NCBI GenBank assembly: GCA_021841005.1
Contig: JAKBVZ010000001.1
Location: 7,550 to 71,025, forward strand
DNA length: 63,476 nucleotides
DNA from: Actinomycetes bacterium
GTDB taxonomy: Bacteria > Actinomycetota > Acidimicrobiia > Acidimicrobiales > JAMCPL01
Direction: 5' to 3'
Below the pieces are notes generated by a model, which saw only the letters and a list, made by a program, of their open reading frames with translations, searched no databases and was not told the origin of the DNA. The number at the start of each line of letters is the position of its first letter. The stretch's first letter is position 1. Position numbers and translations under genes: made by a program. This document shows, piece after piece, positions 10,499 to 20,140 of this stretch.

Positions 10499-11785
10499 AT
10501 GAATGACATGGCACAGGTGGCTTTGGATAGGTACGCTAAGCATGTCAACCCGCAGAAGGTGCGGGTGCTAAAGGCGGCAGGACTTGGCATCATCGAATCC
10601 AGGCGTGATGGAGCGTGGGTATACGATGCCGAAGGACGCAGGCTGCTCGACTGCTTTACCTCGGCTGGGTCCTTTAATGTGGGTCGCAGGAATCCCGAGG
10701 TCGTCAGGGCGATGCATGAGGCTGTGGACAGCCTTGATCACGGGAACTTCCTGTTGTGCTCTAGCCAGAAGGCTGATCTGGCTGCAAAGCTCGCCGATAT
10801 TTCACCAGGTGATCTGTCTTGCGTGATGTTCGGCACCGGCGGGGGTGAAGCGGTGGACTTCGCACTGAAGTTGGCTCGCGGGGCCACTCGCAGGGCGCGT
10901 ATCGTTCACACTGTCAACGGCTACCACGGGCACACCGGGTTTGCACTTTCCGCAGCAGGGAGGGATGCTTACCGGGTTCCATTCGAGCCTCTTATGCCGG
11001 AGTTTGTCCGGGTGGAGTTCGGTGATGCAGAGGCGATGGCGGGTGCGGTAGATATGCATACCGCGGCGGTACTCGTCGAGCCAATCCAGGGCGAGGGCGG
11101 CATAAGAGTTCCCCCTGATGGCTACCTGCGTCGTCTCCGGGAATTGTGCACAGAAAATGGTGCAGTACTGATCCTGGATGAGATACAGACCGGCTTCGGA
11201 AGGACAGGCAAGTGGTTTGCCTGTGAGCACGAGGGAGTGGTTCCCGACATCATGACCGTGGCTAAGTCGCTCGGGGGTTCCATGGTGTCAATCTCGGCGA
11301 CCATTTTCACCGAAGACCTCAGAGAGTTCCTGATACCCAATCCGTTCATACACCTGTCGACCTTTGGCGGGTCGGACCTGGCATGTATGGTTGCGCTAAA
11401 GGTCATAGAGATCATCGAGAGTACCGGCCTGATCGATCACGCCGCCGAGATGGGAGCCATCTTGAATGCTGGGCTCAACCGGCTGGCTGGGGAGTTTCCC
11501 GATGCCATCTCAGAAGTAAGGGGCAGGGGCATGATGGCTGGACTGAAGCTCGCTGACGATTCAATGGGTCCCCGACTTTCGTACAACCTGTCGAATCATG
11601 GCGTGCTTGCAATATACTCTGGTAACGAGCCGTCGGTGATGCGCATAATGCCCGCGCTCATCATCGAACCCCAGGAGATTGATTTCTTGCTGGACGCGCT
11701 GCAGGGGGCCATGAGTGACATGCTTTCGGGTAAGGGGCCGGACAGCGAGCCGTCTCCAAGGGTACGCAGGAGGCCACAGCGGTGA
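10499..11785 (+). CDS. class-III PLP-dependent aminotransferase
   Basis: Omega/acetylornithine-type aminotransferase. Motifs in order: DCFTSAGSFNVGRRNP, GTGGGEAVDFALKLAR (phosphate contact), NGYHGHTGFALSA, VEPIQGEGGI, ILDEIQTGFGRTGKWFACEH (the Asp that contacts the PLP pyridine nitrogen), and TVAKSLGGS with the Schiff-base Lys. Length about 428 aa. Starts at 10499 or 10508 (MNDMAQ) are more likely than the upstream 10481. Substrate unknown: ornithine, putrescine, GABA or a glutamate semialdehyde relative are all possible. It is followed by an SCP2 gene and an amino-acid permease on the same strand. Confidence 0.85.
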   Translation: MNDMAQVALDRYAKHVNPQKVRVLKAAGLGIIESRRDGAWVYDAEGRRLLDCFTSAGSFNVGRRNPEVVRAMHEAVDSLDHGNFLLCSSQKADLAAKLADISPGDLSCVMFGTGGGEAVDFALKLARGATRRARIVHTVNGYHGHTGFALSAAGRDAYRVPFEPLMPEFVRVEFGDAEAMAGAVDMHTAAVLVEPIQGEGGIRVPPDGYLRRLRELCTENGAVLILDEIQTGFGRTGKWFACEHEGVVPDIMTVAKSLGGSMVSISATIFTEDLREFLIPNPFIHLSTFGGSDLACMVALKVIEIIESTGLIDHAAEMGAILNAGLNRLAGEFPDAISEVRGRGMMAGLKLADDSMGPRLSYNLSNHGVLAIYSGNEPSVMRIMPALIIEPQEIDFLLDALQGAMSDMLSGKGPDSEPSPRVRRRPQR

Positions 11786-11821
11786 TTCGGGAATCGGCAC
11801 CGGTAGCGAAGGAGGTTTGAA

Positions 11822-12178
11822 TTGGCGGCCTGGGAAGAGTTGGACGAGGCACTGAGGGACTACCAGGCGACGTGCAACGGTAACGAGCGCCTTCGTAAGA
11901 TGCAGAAGGACTGGTCGAAGGTGCTTCATTTCGACTGCGAGGACAATGGTGTCAAATTTACCATGGATGTAGATCACGGCGAGATAGTGAGCTACTGCCA
12001 AGGACATGCCGGCGTACCGGATATTGTGGTTACAACTGACTCAGAGACGTTCTGCGATATGTTCTGGGGTGATCTCAACCCCGTACAGAAGTATCTCAGG
12101 GGTGAGATCAAGGTCAAGGGATCGCAGGAGGATGTAATGCGCCTGGATGCGATCTCCTATATCATATGGCCGGATTAG
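11822..12178 (+). CDS. SCP2 sterol-binding domain protein
   Basis: Small lipid-binding-fold protein of 118 aa. KVLHFDCEDNGVKFTMDVDHGEI, then WGDLNPVQKYLRGEIKVKGSQEDVMRLDAI, match the SCP2 pattern of a beta sheet followed by the GEIKVKGD-type loop. The TTG start is chosen because a strong GAAGGAGG lies 8 bp upstream. It is 36 bp after the aminotransferase, so likely in the same operon. Its role is unknown; single-domain SCP2 proteins bind hydrophobic ligands or regulate partner enzymes. Confidence 0.75.
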   Translation: MAAWEELDEALRDYQATCNGNERLRKMQKDWSKVLHFDCEDNGVKFTMDVDHGEIVSYCQGHAGVPDIVVTTDSETFCDMFWGDLNPVQKYLRGEIKVKGSQEDVMRLDAISYIIWPD

Positions 12179-12266
12179 GCGCTCGTGAGATGTCTCCATT
12201 GGTGCCTTCCCTGTATCCCTTCTTTATATCTGCCTCGTGTTGGGAAGGGGTTGGTATGATGTCGCA

Positions 12267-13697
12267 ATGAGTGAGGGTTCCGCAGTGGCGCAGGAATCGG
12301 CAGGCACGGGACTTCGTCGCTCGCTTGGCCTGACTGGCGCCACAATGACCAGTACTGGCCTGGCCTTCGCGGTTATCGACTATATAGCCGTTGTCTCGAT
12401 ACTCTCTTACACGGTAGGGGTGAGTGCCTGGTTGGCGGTATTGATAGCAGGACTACTGGTGCTGGTGGTGTCGGGGCTCTTCTCGGAGCTGAACGGCCTC
12501 TATCCCACTGCTGCCGGGATCAGGCTGTACATGACAAGCGCCATGGGAGAGCGTAAGGCACTTATTACGACGTTTACTTACCTGACCAGTGTCGTCCTCG
12601 TCATCGCCGCTGATGCCTTTCTCATTGGCTCGGCGATACAGCACGTAATAGGAGGACCCTCCATAGCGGCCTATGCCTGGATCATTGGTTTGCTTACATT
12701 TGCGGTGGGCGGCAACTTGCTTGGCGTCCGTATGGCAGGTGTGGTGCAGACGGTGGTGACCTCCATCGTGCTGGTGTCCACTTTCGTCATATCGGTCGTA
12801 GCCATTGCAACCGTTCACGGAGGTTACAGCCATCCTCTGGGCTTGTTCCATAAGGGCGTCTTCCATGGTATACAGGCTCTCATCTTCGCGGTGTTTCTCT
12901 ATGCTGCGTTCGAGTGGGTAACGACTGCTGCCGAGGAGGTACGCAAGCCTGCAGTCATCACGAGGGCGCTTTTCATCGCTCCCGCCATTCTCTTTGTAGT
13001 GGCCGGGATATTCTCGGTTGCACTTGCCCATGCCGTTCCCCGTGGCGCCGTGCACGGGAGTGCCTATCCCCAGTTGCTGCTGGGCAAAGCGGCTCTCGGT
13101 GAACTGGGGATGCTCTGGATGCTCGGGGCGACCATGGTTGCAGCCATGAACACATTCAATGGTGGGTTCTTGGTGGCTTCCAGGTTCATCTACGCTGCTG
13201 CCCGAGAGGGTATACTGCCGAGGGCCTTCGCCAAGCTGAATATGAAAGCCGTTCCCTGGGTGGCGGTTGTCTCGCTTGGAGTGGGTGCTGCTGTCATAGC
13301 TGCGGTGGTGTTTGCCACCAGACAGTGGTTGCTGCTGGTTGCGGTAGGGTCTGTCCTGGAGGCAGGCATCTATGCAGTTGCCGGATACTGCGTGTACCGG
13401 CTGAGGCGCAAAGAGGTGGACCGGGAGAGGCCATTCAGGCTGAGATTCGGTGATCTTCTCAGTATCTTTGCCATAGTGGTGTTTGGCCTGCTCGCATTGC
13501 TCGGAGCGTTCTCGGATCCCAGTCATCCGTCGCACCTGTCATTGCTTCCTATCCTTGTAGTTGCTGTCTTGGCTGCACTTTCCACTGGATACGTGCTGTG
13601 CATAATGCCTAGCGTCAGGGCGAAGGCTGCCGCGAGAGCGGCTGTGGCCAGACCTCGCCGGCGTCCTTCCAGAGAAGGAACTCACGAAACAGGTTGA
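12267..13697 (+). CDS. APC-superfamily amino-acid permease
   Basis: Integral membrane transporter of about 476 aa with roughly twelve hydrophobic segments. It begins LRRSLGLTGATMTSTGLAFAVIDYIAVVS, which holds the unwound-helix GxT/S region typical of APC carriers. AFEWVTTAAEEVRKP matches the family motif between helices 5 and 6. The ATG at 12267 (MSEGSAV) is preferred to 12237. The C-terminal tail is basic (RPRRRPSREG). The last 16 bp overlap the convergent ABC ATPase gene. Substrate is an amino acid or amine by family; specificity cannot be read. Confidence 0.87.
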   Translation: MSEGSAVAQESAGTGLRRSLGLTGATMTSTGLAFAVIDYIAVVSILSYTVGVSAWLAVLIAGLLVLVVSGLFSELNGLYPTAAGIRLYMTSAMGERKALITTFTYLTSVVLVIAADAFLIGSAIQHVIGGPSIAAYAWIIGLLTFAVGGNLLGVRMAGVVQTVVTSIVLVSTFVISVVAIATVHGGYSHPLGLFHKGVFHGIQALIFAVFLYAAFEWVTTAAEEVRKPAVITRALFIAPAILFVVAGIFSVALAHAVPRGAVHGSAYPQLLLGKAALGELGMLWMLGATMVAAMNTFNGGFLVASRFIYAAAREGILPRAFAKLNMKAVPWVAVVSLGVGAAVIAAVVFATRQWLLLVAVGSVLEAGIYAVAGYCVYRLRRKEVDRERPFRLRFGDLLSIFAIVVFGLLALLGAFSDPSHPSHLSLLPILVVAVLAALSTGYVLCIMPSVRAKAAARAAVARPRRRPSREGTHETG

Positions 13698-14935
13698 ATA
13701 AGCGGATGGTGACAGGCGACTGTGTGATCGGGAGACAGTTCCATCATTGGAGGCTGTTCCGATGTACATATTGAGGTGGCATGGGGGCATCTGGGGTGAT
13801 ACCTGCATCCAGATGGAGGTGAGAGTGCCGAGGAGATGGAGGCTGCATCTGGCAAGGTGCTATCTATGGGTCCCTGGATTCCCGCCTGCAGCCATCCACG
13901 GAAAGGTTGTTGAGCATCTGGTCGCTCAACATCTACGTTCCCAGAGCCCGTTGCAGTACTCGGCCTATTCCCTGCCGTTGCAATGATGGGTTCCAAGTCA
14001 GGTACCGAGACATCTGCTGTGCCTGCTGGCGTAACTGCCGGCATTCCAGTGCTGGAGGCCGTCCGAGCATGTACAGGAATGGAGCGGAGGAGCTCGAGTG
14101 TATAAGGGTGCATCGGATGATCGAAAAGATTGGCAACGGGTGCCACCTCGCAGATCCGCCCCATATACATCACGGCTACCCTGTCGCTTACGTTGCGTAC
14201 CACGGAAAGATCGTGTGATATGAAGAGCATTGAGAGCCTGTAGGTTCTTTGAATGTCGTTCAGCAGGTTCAGGATGTGCGCCTGAACCGACACGTCCAGT
14301 GCGGATACCGGCTCGTCGCAGATCAACAGGTCGGGCGAGAGAGTGAGCGCCCTCGCGACGCTGACACGCTGGCATTGCCCTCCCGATAGCTGGTAGGGGA
14401 GCCGATTTGCGACTAGGTGCGGTTCGAGACCTACCTGTTGGAGCAGTTCCAGAGCGCGTGCTCTCCTCTCTTCGGGGGAGCCTATCGACCATATCGCCAT
14501 AGGCTCCATGATCGTATTCAATATCTTGCGCCGGGGATTGAGTGAGGATATCGGGTCCTGGAAGATCATTTGCACTGTATTGCGTACCTTGCGGAGGGAG
14601 CGGCCTTTCAGTTTGGTTAGATCGGTGCCTGATATGGTTACGCGCCCACCGGTCGGTTTTACGAGTCCTGCGATTGCCTTACCAGTGGTGGTCTTTCCAC
14701 ACCCGGACTCTCCAACGAGCCCCAGCGTCTCCTGGGCGGCAATGGAAAGATCCACACCTGAAACAGCATGTACTATCCTACGGAATCCCTGCGCTATCTC
14801 GACACGCAATCCCTGCACCTCCAGCACTGGCGTAGTACCAGTATTGGTATCGCAGCCCCTACTGCCACCATTCTCGACGGATTGCGAGTGGATAAGGTCT
14901 GTGCTCTCAGCGCTCGAATGATTGTGGGTGCTCAT
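13682..14935 (-). CDS. oligopeptide/dipeptide ABC transporter ATPase (DppF-like)
   Basis: Cytoplasmic ATPase, 417 aa, second nucleotide-binding subunit of a peptide importer. Walker A GESGCGKTTTGKAIAG, Q-loop MIFQDPISSLNPR, signature QLSGGQCQRVSVARA, Walker B LLICDEPVSALD, and switch His in LFISHDLS. The C-terminal oligopeptide extension with CRYHPRCPHATSIC is present, but about 75 Ser/Thr/Ala/Pro-rich residues are inserted before it. The start overlaps the DppD-like stop by 4 bp, so translation is coupled. Confidence 0.92.
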   Translation of the reverse strand: MSTHNHSSAESTDLIHSQSVENGGSRGCDTNTGTTPVLEVQGLRVEIAQGFRRIVHAVSGVDLSIAAQETLGLVGESGCGKTTTGKAIAGLVKPTGGRVTISGTDLTKLKGRSLRKVRNTVQMIFQDPISSLNPRRKILNTIMEPMAIWSIGSPEERRARALELLQQVGLEPHLVANRLPYQLSGGQCQRVSVARALTLSPDLLICDEPVSALDVSVQAHILNLLNDIQRTYRLSMLFISHDLSVVRNVSDRVAVMYMGRICEVAPVANLFDHPMHPYTLELLRSIPVHARTASSTGMPAVTPAGTADVSVPDLEPIIATAGNRPSTATGSGNVDVERPDAQQPFRGWLQAGIQGPIDSTLPDAASISSALSPPSGCRYHPRCPHATSICTSEQPPMMELSPDHTVACHHPLIQPVS

Positions 14936-16110
14936 ATATTAGGATTCCAGCACGCGTAAAGATGGATACCTGGGTCTGGGTCTGGGTCTGGGTCTGGACT
15001 GGGGACGGAGTTTGAGGATGGGGATGGAGTCAGGCTTGAGTCCAATGATGGGGCTGAGTTTGGTCCCGGTCCTGGCTTCGGAGTCGGACCCGAAGCCAAA
15101 CCTGCACCGTTTGCGACAAGTGGGGGTCTTTCCTTATGGCAGCGGTCGATGGCAGATTCGCACCTTGGAGCAAAGGGGCATCCAGGTCCGAGGCTGGAGA
15201 GGTCTGGCGGGTGGCCAGGGATTGTCTTGAGTCTTGCATGCGCCTGCCCATGGATGCTAGGTGATGTTTCCAGCAAAGCGGCAGTATATCTCATCATCGG
15301 ATGGTCCAGCACGGTCGCGGGAATACCATATTCAACTATCCTTCCAGCATACATGACGGCCATTTGGGTGGCGACATGAGCGGCGACGTCGATGTCATGA
15401 GTCACCAGTATGGCTCCTATACCGCGGTCTCTTACCAGTGCAGCCAGTAGATTGAGTATACGAGCCTGGGTGGTTACATCAAGCCCAGTGGTAGGTTCGT
15501 CCAGAATGAGCAGATCGGGATCGCAGGCCACAGCTATTGCTATGGCAACTCTCTGGCGCAACCCTCCTGACAACTGGTGGGGATATTGCCGGTAACGCGC
15601 TCCGGCGTCAGGTATTCCCACCGATTCCATGAGGGATATTGCGCGTTCTCGGGCCTGCCTTCTTGGAACGGAGAGCCGTCGCCTGAGCCCTTCGGATACC
15701 TGATTGCCGATGCGCATGAGCGGGTTCAATGAGGTCATAGGGTCCTGGAACACGATGGCCATTTTCAGACCCCATACCTGGCGCAACTCAGTTGAATCGA
15801 AAGAAAGGATGTCGCTGCCGTTGAGCAATACCTTGCCTTCTAGGCGTACCTGAGCGGTTGGGAATAGGCGCATGACGGAACGGCACAGGGCGGTCTTTCC
15901 GGAGCCGGATTCACCTACTACTGCCAGCAAGTGGCCTGATTCCAGCTTAAATGACACGTTGTCAACGGCTTTCAGCTTGGCGTTTCCATCAGGTGTGCCG
16001 TACAGGGTAGTCAGGTTGTTCACTTCCAGCAATGGAGGCGTAACAGCATTCAAACTCTGCATGCCGTTCCGCGCATCCAGGTGCTCTTTTACATCCAGAC
16101 CCTCCCTCAC
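14932..16110 (-). CDS. oligopeptide/dipeptide ABC transporter ATPase (DppD-like)
   Basis: First ATPase subunit, about 392 aa. Walker A GESGSGKTALCRSV, FQDPMTSLNPLMRIGNQ, signature QLSGGLRQRVAIAIA, Walker B LLILDEPTTGLDV, then VTHDIDVAAHVA. The C-terminal cysteine element is split: CPFAPRCESAIDRC, then a repeat-encoded Pro/Ser/Asp-rich insert ending in PDPDPDPDPG, then YACWNP. I chose the GTG at 16110 because it overlaps the preceding TGA as GTGA; an ATG at 16062 (MQSLNA) is the alternative. Confidence 0.9.
   Translation of the reverse strand: MREGLDVKEHLDARNGMQSLNAVTPPLLEVNNLTTLYGTPDGNAKLKAVDNVSFKLESGHLLAVVGESGSGKTALCRSVMRLFPTAQVRLEGKVLLNGSDILSFDSTELRQVWGLKMAIVFQDPMTSLNPLMRIGNQVSEGLRRRLSVPRRQARERAISLMESVGIPDAGARYRQYPHQLSGGLRQRVAIAIAVACDPDLLILDEPTTGLDVTTQARILNLLAALVRDRGIGAILVTHDIDVAAHVATQMAVMYAGRIVEYGIPATVLDHPMMRYTAALLETSPSIHGQAHARLKTIPGHPPDLSSLGPGCPFAPRCESAIDRCHKERPPLVANGAGLASGPTPKPGPGPNSAPSLDSSLTPSPSSNSVPSPDPDPDPDPGIHLYACWNPNI
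14970..14997. repeat. (CTGGGT)4 in the DppD-like gene
   Basis: Four perfect hexamers encode the Pro-Asp repeat in the C-terminal tail of the DppD-like ATPase. Copy-number change would keep frame. Confidence 0.9.
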
Positions 16111-17075
16111 AACTGGCCCTCCCTTACATCCAGGCGTTCGCTCAGCTTGTCCGCCACTAAGTTCAGTGCGAGCAGTACCGAGAACATTGCGATGGCAGGG
16201 AACAGGGATATCCACGGATCGGTTGCGAGGAAGGTGCGTCCCTCGGCTATCATGTTGCCCCACGACGGGGTGGGTAGTGAGATCGACAGGCCGAGGAATG
16301 CAAGAGAACCTTCGCCCACTATGACTAGGGCCACCCCGAGCAGTGCGTAGGAAACAAGCGATGGGAGCACACTTGGGAATATCTCTCGCATCAGTATCCT
16401 GGCGCGTGTTGCGCCAAGGGACAGCGCCGCCTGCACGAAATCACGGCTCGCGATAGAGATCGTGGCGGCCCGTACTACTCTGAACAGTGGTGCAATACTG
16501 AGGAAGGCAAACTCCGCCACCAGTTTGAGTAAGGTGGGCTTGGAGAAGGCCGCCAGCGCAAGTAGCAGCAGTAGCGGAGGGAATGCGAGGATGATATAGG
16601 CGAGAGCGTTGGAGAGCGAGTCAAACGGACCCCCCAGGTAACCAGCTATGAGACCGAGACCGCCACCGATTACAGTCCCTATGGCTATGGATGCGAAACC
16701 GAGGATCAGAGACACGCGGCTGCCGAAGATGATACGGGAGAGGATATCCCTTCCTAGCTCGTCAGTGCCGAACAGGTGGGCGAGGCTGGGGCCAGCCAAC
16801 GGAGTACCGGAGCCGATCGCATCAGGTGCAGGCAGGGGAAGCAGGTTGGCGAATATGGCCGCCAGTGCGACCAGTACTATCCAGCCTGCCGCTATCCAGA
16901 ACATTGGGCCGAGGGTTCTGCCTTTGGTCGGTCTTGCCTGCGGTACGGCAGATGGCGGTTGGTCCAGCCCGACATCGCGGTATCGTATGGTGGAACCTGC
17001 TTCCTGAGAGCCTGGTGGGGGTGATGAGGGTGGGGGTGATGAGGGTGGGGGTGATGAGGGTGGGGGTGGTTGCAT
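16107..17075 (-). CDS. peptide ABC transporter permease (DppC-like)
   Basis: Inner-membrane permease of 322 aa. An N-terminal cytoplasmic extension of about 50 residues starts with a repeat-encoded Pro/Ser run, then a first membrane helix, then FGTDELGRDILSRIIFGSRVSL, the DppC hallmark. The coupling-helix segment is ALSLGATRARILMREIFPSVLP, with the EAA-loop Gly. It starts 1 bp after the DppB-like stop. Confidence 0.92.
   Translation of the reverse strand: MQPPPPSSPPPSSPPPSSPPPGSQEAGSTIRYRDVGLDQPPSAVPQARPTKGRTLGPMFWIAAGWIVLVALAAIFANLLPLPAPDAIGSGTPLAGPSLAHLFGTDELGRDILSRIIFGSRVSLILGFASIAIGTVIGGGLGLIAGYLGGPFDSLSNALAYIILAFPPLLLLLALAAFSKPTLLKLVAEFAFLSIAPLFRVVRAATISIASRDFVQAALSLGATRARILMREIFPSVLPSLVSYALLGVALVIVGEGSLAFLGLSISLPTPSWGNMIAEGRTFLATDPWISLFPAIAMFSVLLALNLVADKLSERLDVREGQL
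17014..17069. repeat. 15-bp repeat encoding a Pro/Ser N-terminal tail
   Basis: Three near-perfect copies of a GGTGATGAGGGTGGG unit encode PPPSS repeats at the very N-terminus of the DppC-like permease. Confidence 0.92.
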
Positions 17076-17076
17076 A

Positions 17077-18030
17077 TCAGGCGTTCCTAACCCTTGGATC
17101 CACTATGTGGTAAAGGATGTCTACAATGAAATTGGCGAGAACGAAGAGTGCCGCAAGGACGAGTATGACTCCCTGTGCCATGAGATAATCGCGGGCGTAG
17201 ATGCTGTCTACCAGCAGTAGGCCCATGCCCGGCATGTCGAACAGGTACTCGACCACGACAGCACCACCGATCAGCGAGCCCACATTTATGGCGGTGGCCG
17301 TCATCAGCGAGAACATGGATGGGCGTAGTACATGCCTGTACATCACCTCCCGGGAGGTGAGTCCCTTGGAGCGTGCCAGCGCCACGAAATCCTCCTTCAT
17401 GGTGGAAATCAAGTCGTTTCGCAACAGCCTGAAGTAGATCGCTATCGATCCTATGGCGAGAGTCAGGGAGGGAAGGACCATATCATGGAGGTTGGTGAGC
17501 GGATTGCTGAGGAGGGAGACGTATCCGGTGGCTCGGAACCAGTGTACCGTTACGGCCAGCAGCAGCACCAGCGGAACGCCAACGACGAAGGCGGGAAGCG
17601 AGAGTGAGCCCAGTGAGAAGCCTGTTGCGAAGCGATCGAACAAGCTTCCTGGTCTGCGTGAGGCGGACATGGCCAGTGGAATGGCTACCCCGAATGCGAT
17701 GATCTGTGAGAGCGCCACAAGCTCTATGTCGACGGGCAATGCATGTCCTATTGCCGAGGAAACTGACTGCTGGGTGACATAGGAGGTGCCTAGGTTGCCG
17801 TGGATTGCCCTACCGAGCCAGCTCATGTACTGGGTGAGTATGGGCCTGTCAAGGCCGAGTTGCCTGGTGATCTTGGCTACAGCGGATGGCGTTGCACCCG
17901 GTCCTAGTATTGCGTATGCAGGATTGCCTGGCAGGAGATGGATCAGGACGAAGACCCCCATGCTTACTACGAGCAGGATGCCCGCCAGCACTACCAACCT
18001 GCCCGATAATTGCAGAACGATGGATTTCAA
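17077..18030 (-). CDS. peptide ABC transporter permease (DppB-like)
   Basis: Inner-membrane permease, 317 aa, with about six hydrophobic helices. LLPGNPAYAILGPGAT and LGLDRPILTQYMSWLGRAIHGNLGTSY are standard DppB/OppB features. The coupling segment FVALARSKGLTSREVMYRHVLRPS carries the EAA-like loop. It is first of four translationally close genes running to 13682, with the binding protein just upstream. Confidence 0.93.
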   Translation of the reverse strand: MKSIVLQLSGRLVVLAGILLVVSMGVFVLIHLLPGNPAYAILGPGATPSAVAKITRQLGLDRPILTQYMSWLGRAIHGNLGTSYVTQQSVSSAIGHALPVDIELVALSQIIAFGVAIPLAMSASRRPGSLFDRFATGFSLGSLSLPAFVVGVPLVLLLAVTVHWFRATGYVSLLSNPLTNLHDMVLPSLTLAIGSIAIYFRLLRNDLISTMKEDFVALARSKGLTSREVMYRHVLRPSMFSLMTATAINVGSLIGGAVVVEYLFDMPGMGLLLVDSIYARDYLMAQGVILVLAALFVLANFIVDILYHIVDPRVRNA

Positions 18031-18166
18031 GTGGCGTTCCCAGTCAAGCTCTGGATTCCATCAGGTGACACGACCGTTCCAGCTTGTGGGCTGCGCAGGG
18101 ACTGGACTCATTCTCAGCGGTGCATGCCACCCCGACCTGCCCTCAATACTTTAGCTTCACCCGATC

Positions 18167-19885
18167 TCATCCATTGAGCCATATCTGAGTCGGCCATATA
18201 ACTCCTGCTTCCATACCTAGAGCGTGACCGCCTTCTGGTGATGTTGGATTAGCGAAGTTCATTACGTTAGGCCTGCCGATGATCGCCCAAAGGCCGCGAT
18301 TTGTCCATATATACGGCAGGTCCACGGCGAAGCGTTTTGCAACACCCTGGTAGGCGGCGGCACGAGCGGCAGGATCGGGATTGGTCCTTCCTGTGTGCAG
18401 GTAGGCATTTAGCTGGGGGTCATCATTGTGGGTGAAATTACCGAAGGAAGGATAGTGCCAGAAAGGCCAGTTGCAGTCCGGATCAGGTGCTGCAAACTGT
18501 GTCCAGCTATCAGCTTGGTATTTTCCGCTGATGGCATTTTTGATTAGCGTTACTTCGTCGTAGGAGGCCAGAGTCACCTTCATCCCAGCCGCCTGCCACA
18601 TGCTCTGGAAGAGCTGAGACAGCTCGGATTCGGTGGTATTTGCAGCAGTGGTGGCGTGCTCGAACGATACCGGCTTGCCGGTTTCCGATTCCACTTGCCT
18701 GATGAGACTCTTGGCCTTGGCGAGATCGTACTGCGGGTATCCCGTGGGTGAGTAGTACTTGCTGCCAGGAAAGAACGGGCCGGTGGCCAGCTCGGGAAGG
18801 CTGTTGGCAACCACCGTATTCATCTGGGAGACATCAGTGGCGTAGGCCATTGCCTGGCGTACACGGATGTCGTTGAAGGGCGGCTTTGACATGTTCAGCA
18901 TGACGAAGTTGACATCCGGTTCCCCTACGGTCGAGTGGGCATCATCGATATACGAATAATCTGGGTTGTGCTGGTAGGTGACGATTACTGCAGTGGTGTC
19001 GGTGTGCATTATGTCGAGGGCTCCTGACCTGAGACTTGCCGAGCGCGTCGCCGAACTCGGGATCGGCTTGTACTCTATCTCGTCAAGGTACGGCATTCCC
19101 TTTCGCCAGTAGTGATCGTTGCGAGATGCCTTCATGTGGTCATTGGGAATCCATTCGACAAACCGGAAAGGTCCCGTGCCCACCGGATTCGATGCACCGT
19201 TCTTTGCCCTCAGCATGCTTGGTGCAGCTACCCATCCAAGCTGAGCACCTAACGCGCCGGTCAACTGGGCAGGAAAGGATACCCATGGCTCGTACATCTC
19301 CACATCGAGGGTAAGCGATCCGGTGGTTTTCACGTGCTTGATGTTGGTGGTGAAGACTGAAAATTCGAGTGACTTACGGAATGCATCGATATTGTATGCC
19401 ACCGCCGCGGCATCGCAAGGAGTACCGTCATGGAATAGGACATTCGGACGCATGGTGATGGTCCACGTGACGTAGTCAGGGCTCGGTGTCAACGCCTGAG
19501 CAAGGTAGGGCCTGATCGTGCCGTCAGCCATGAGAATGGTGAGAGGATCGAAAAGGGCGCGTGCATACATTATGCCACTGGATGACCAAGGGGACGTCGT
19601 AGGATTGAACCCCGCTTGTTCGGAATCTATGCCCACCACCACGCTGCCTCCCCGCTTGGGCGGGAGGGCGCTGATGGCGTTGGCGAGCGGTGTTTCGCTG
19701 GCGCTGGTACTGGGGATGCGCGAGCTGGAACAGGCAGACAGCAGCAACGGTCCTCCAACTCCTACCGCACCGGCGCCTGCGGCCAGATGGAGGAAGCGGC
19801 GGCGGTCGAACCTGGAGACCTCACTATCAGTGCCGGTGCAGCCAGCTCCGTCGATATTGATTGCAACTTCAGGGTCGTTGTCCAT
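18167..19885 (-). CDS. peptide ABC transporter substrate-binding lipoprotein (family 5)
   Basis: Extracytoplasmic solute-binding protein, 572 aa. The N-terminus has a twin-arginine-like motif (DRRRFLHLAAG) followed by a lipobox (LLLSAC), so it is probably exported folded and lipid-anchored. The body matches SBP family 5: TWTITMRPNVLFHDGTP, VGTGPFRFVEW, and VRQAMAYATDVSQMN. A 136-bp gap separates it from the DppB-like gene. Substrates are expected to be di- or oligopeptides, but nickel or sugar ligands occur in this family. Confidence 0.92.
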   Translation of the reverse strand: MDNDPEVAINIDGAGCTGTDSEVSRFDRRRFLHLAAGAGAVGVGGPLLLSACSSSRIPSTSASETPLANAISALPPKRGGSVVVGIDSEQAGFNPTTSPWSSSGIMYARALFDPLTILMADGTIRPYLAQALTPSPDYVTWTITMRPNVLFHDGTPCDAAAVAYNIDAFRKSLEFSVFTTNIKHVKTTGSLTLDVEMYEPWVSFPAQLTGALGAQLGWVAAPSMLRAKNGASNPVGTGPFRFVEWIPNDHMKASRNDHYWRKGMPYLDEIEYKPIPSSATRSASLRSGALDIMHTDTTAVIVTYQHNPDYSYIDDAHSTVGEPDVNFVMLNMSKPPFNDIRVRQAMAYATDVSQMNTVVANSLPELATGPFFPGSKYYSPTGYPQYDLAKAKSLIRQVESETGKPVSFEHATTAANTTESELSQLFQSMWQAAGMKVTLASYDEVTLIKNAISGKYQADSWTQFAAPDPDCNWPFWHYPSFGNFTHNDDPQLNAYLHTGRTNPDPAARAAAYQGVAKRFAVDLPYIWTNRGLWAIIGRPNVMNFANPTSPEGGHALGMEAGVIWPTQIWLNG

Positions 19886-20140
19886 GGCAATATGATACCA
19901 GCAGCAGTGACGTTGTGCAGGGATAGCGCAGTCTCTGGCATGAGCTTCTTCTCCCCACCCACCCGTGCACCTGCCGATCCACGCAGGGCCGTTTCACGCA
20001 GTGATATTGTGTAAAGGTAAGCTGGCCGGTAAGCGATATGCAGTGTGTTACCACGATGTTTGGCGCAGTGACACTGGCGTGAGAAGGACAGCGAGAAGGA
20101 CAAGGAGAGCGCGAATCACGGCAGGAAGAGAGGTGGCACG

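Noticed and set aside
12453-13535. 360-aa minus-strand ORF
   Set aside because: It is antisense to a clear APC permease, is His/Gln/Asp-rich without motifs, and has no family resemblance.
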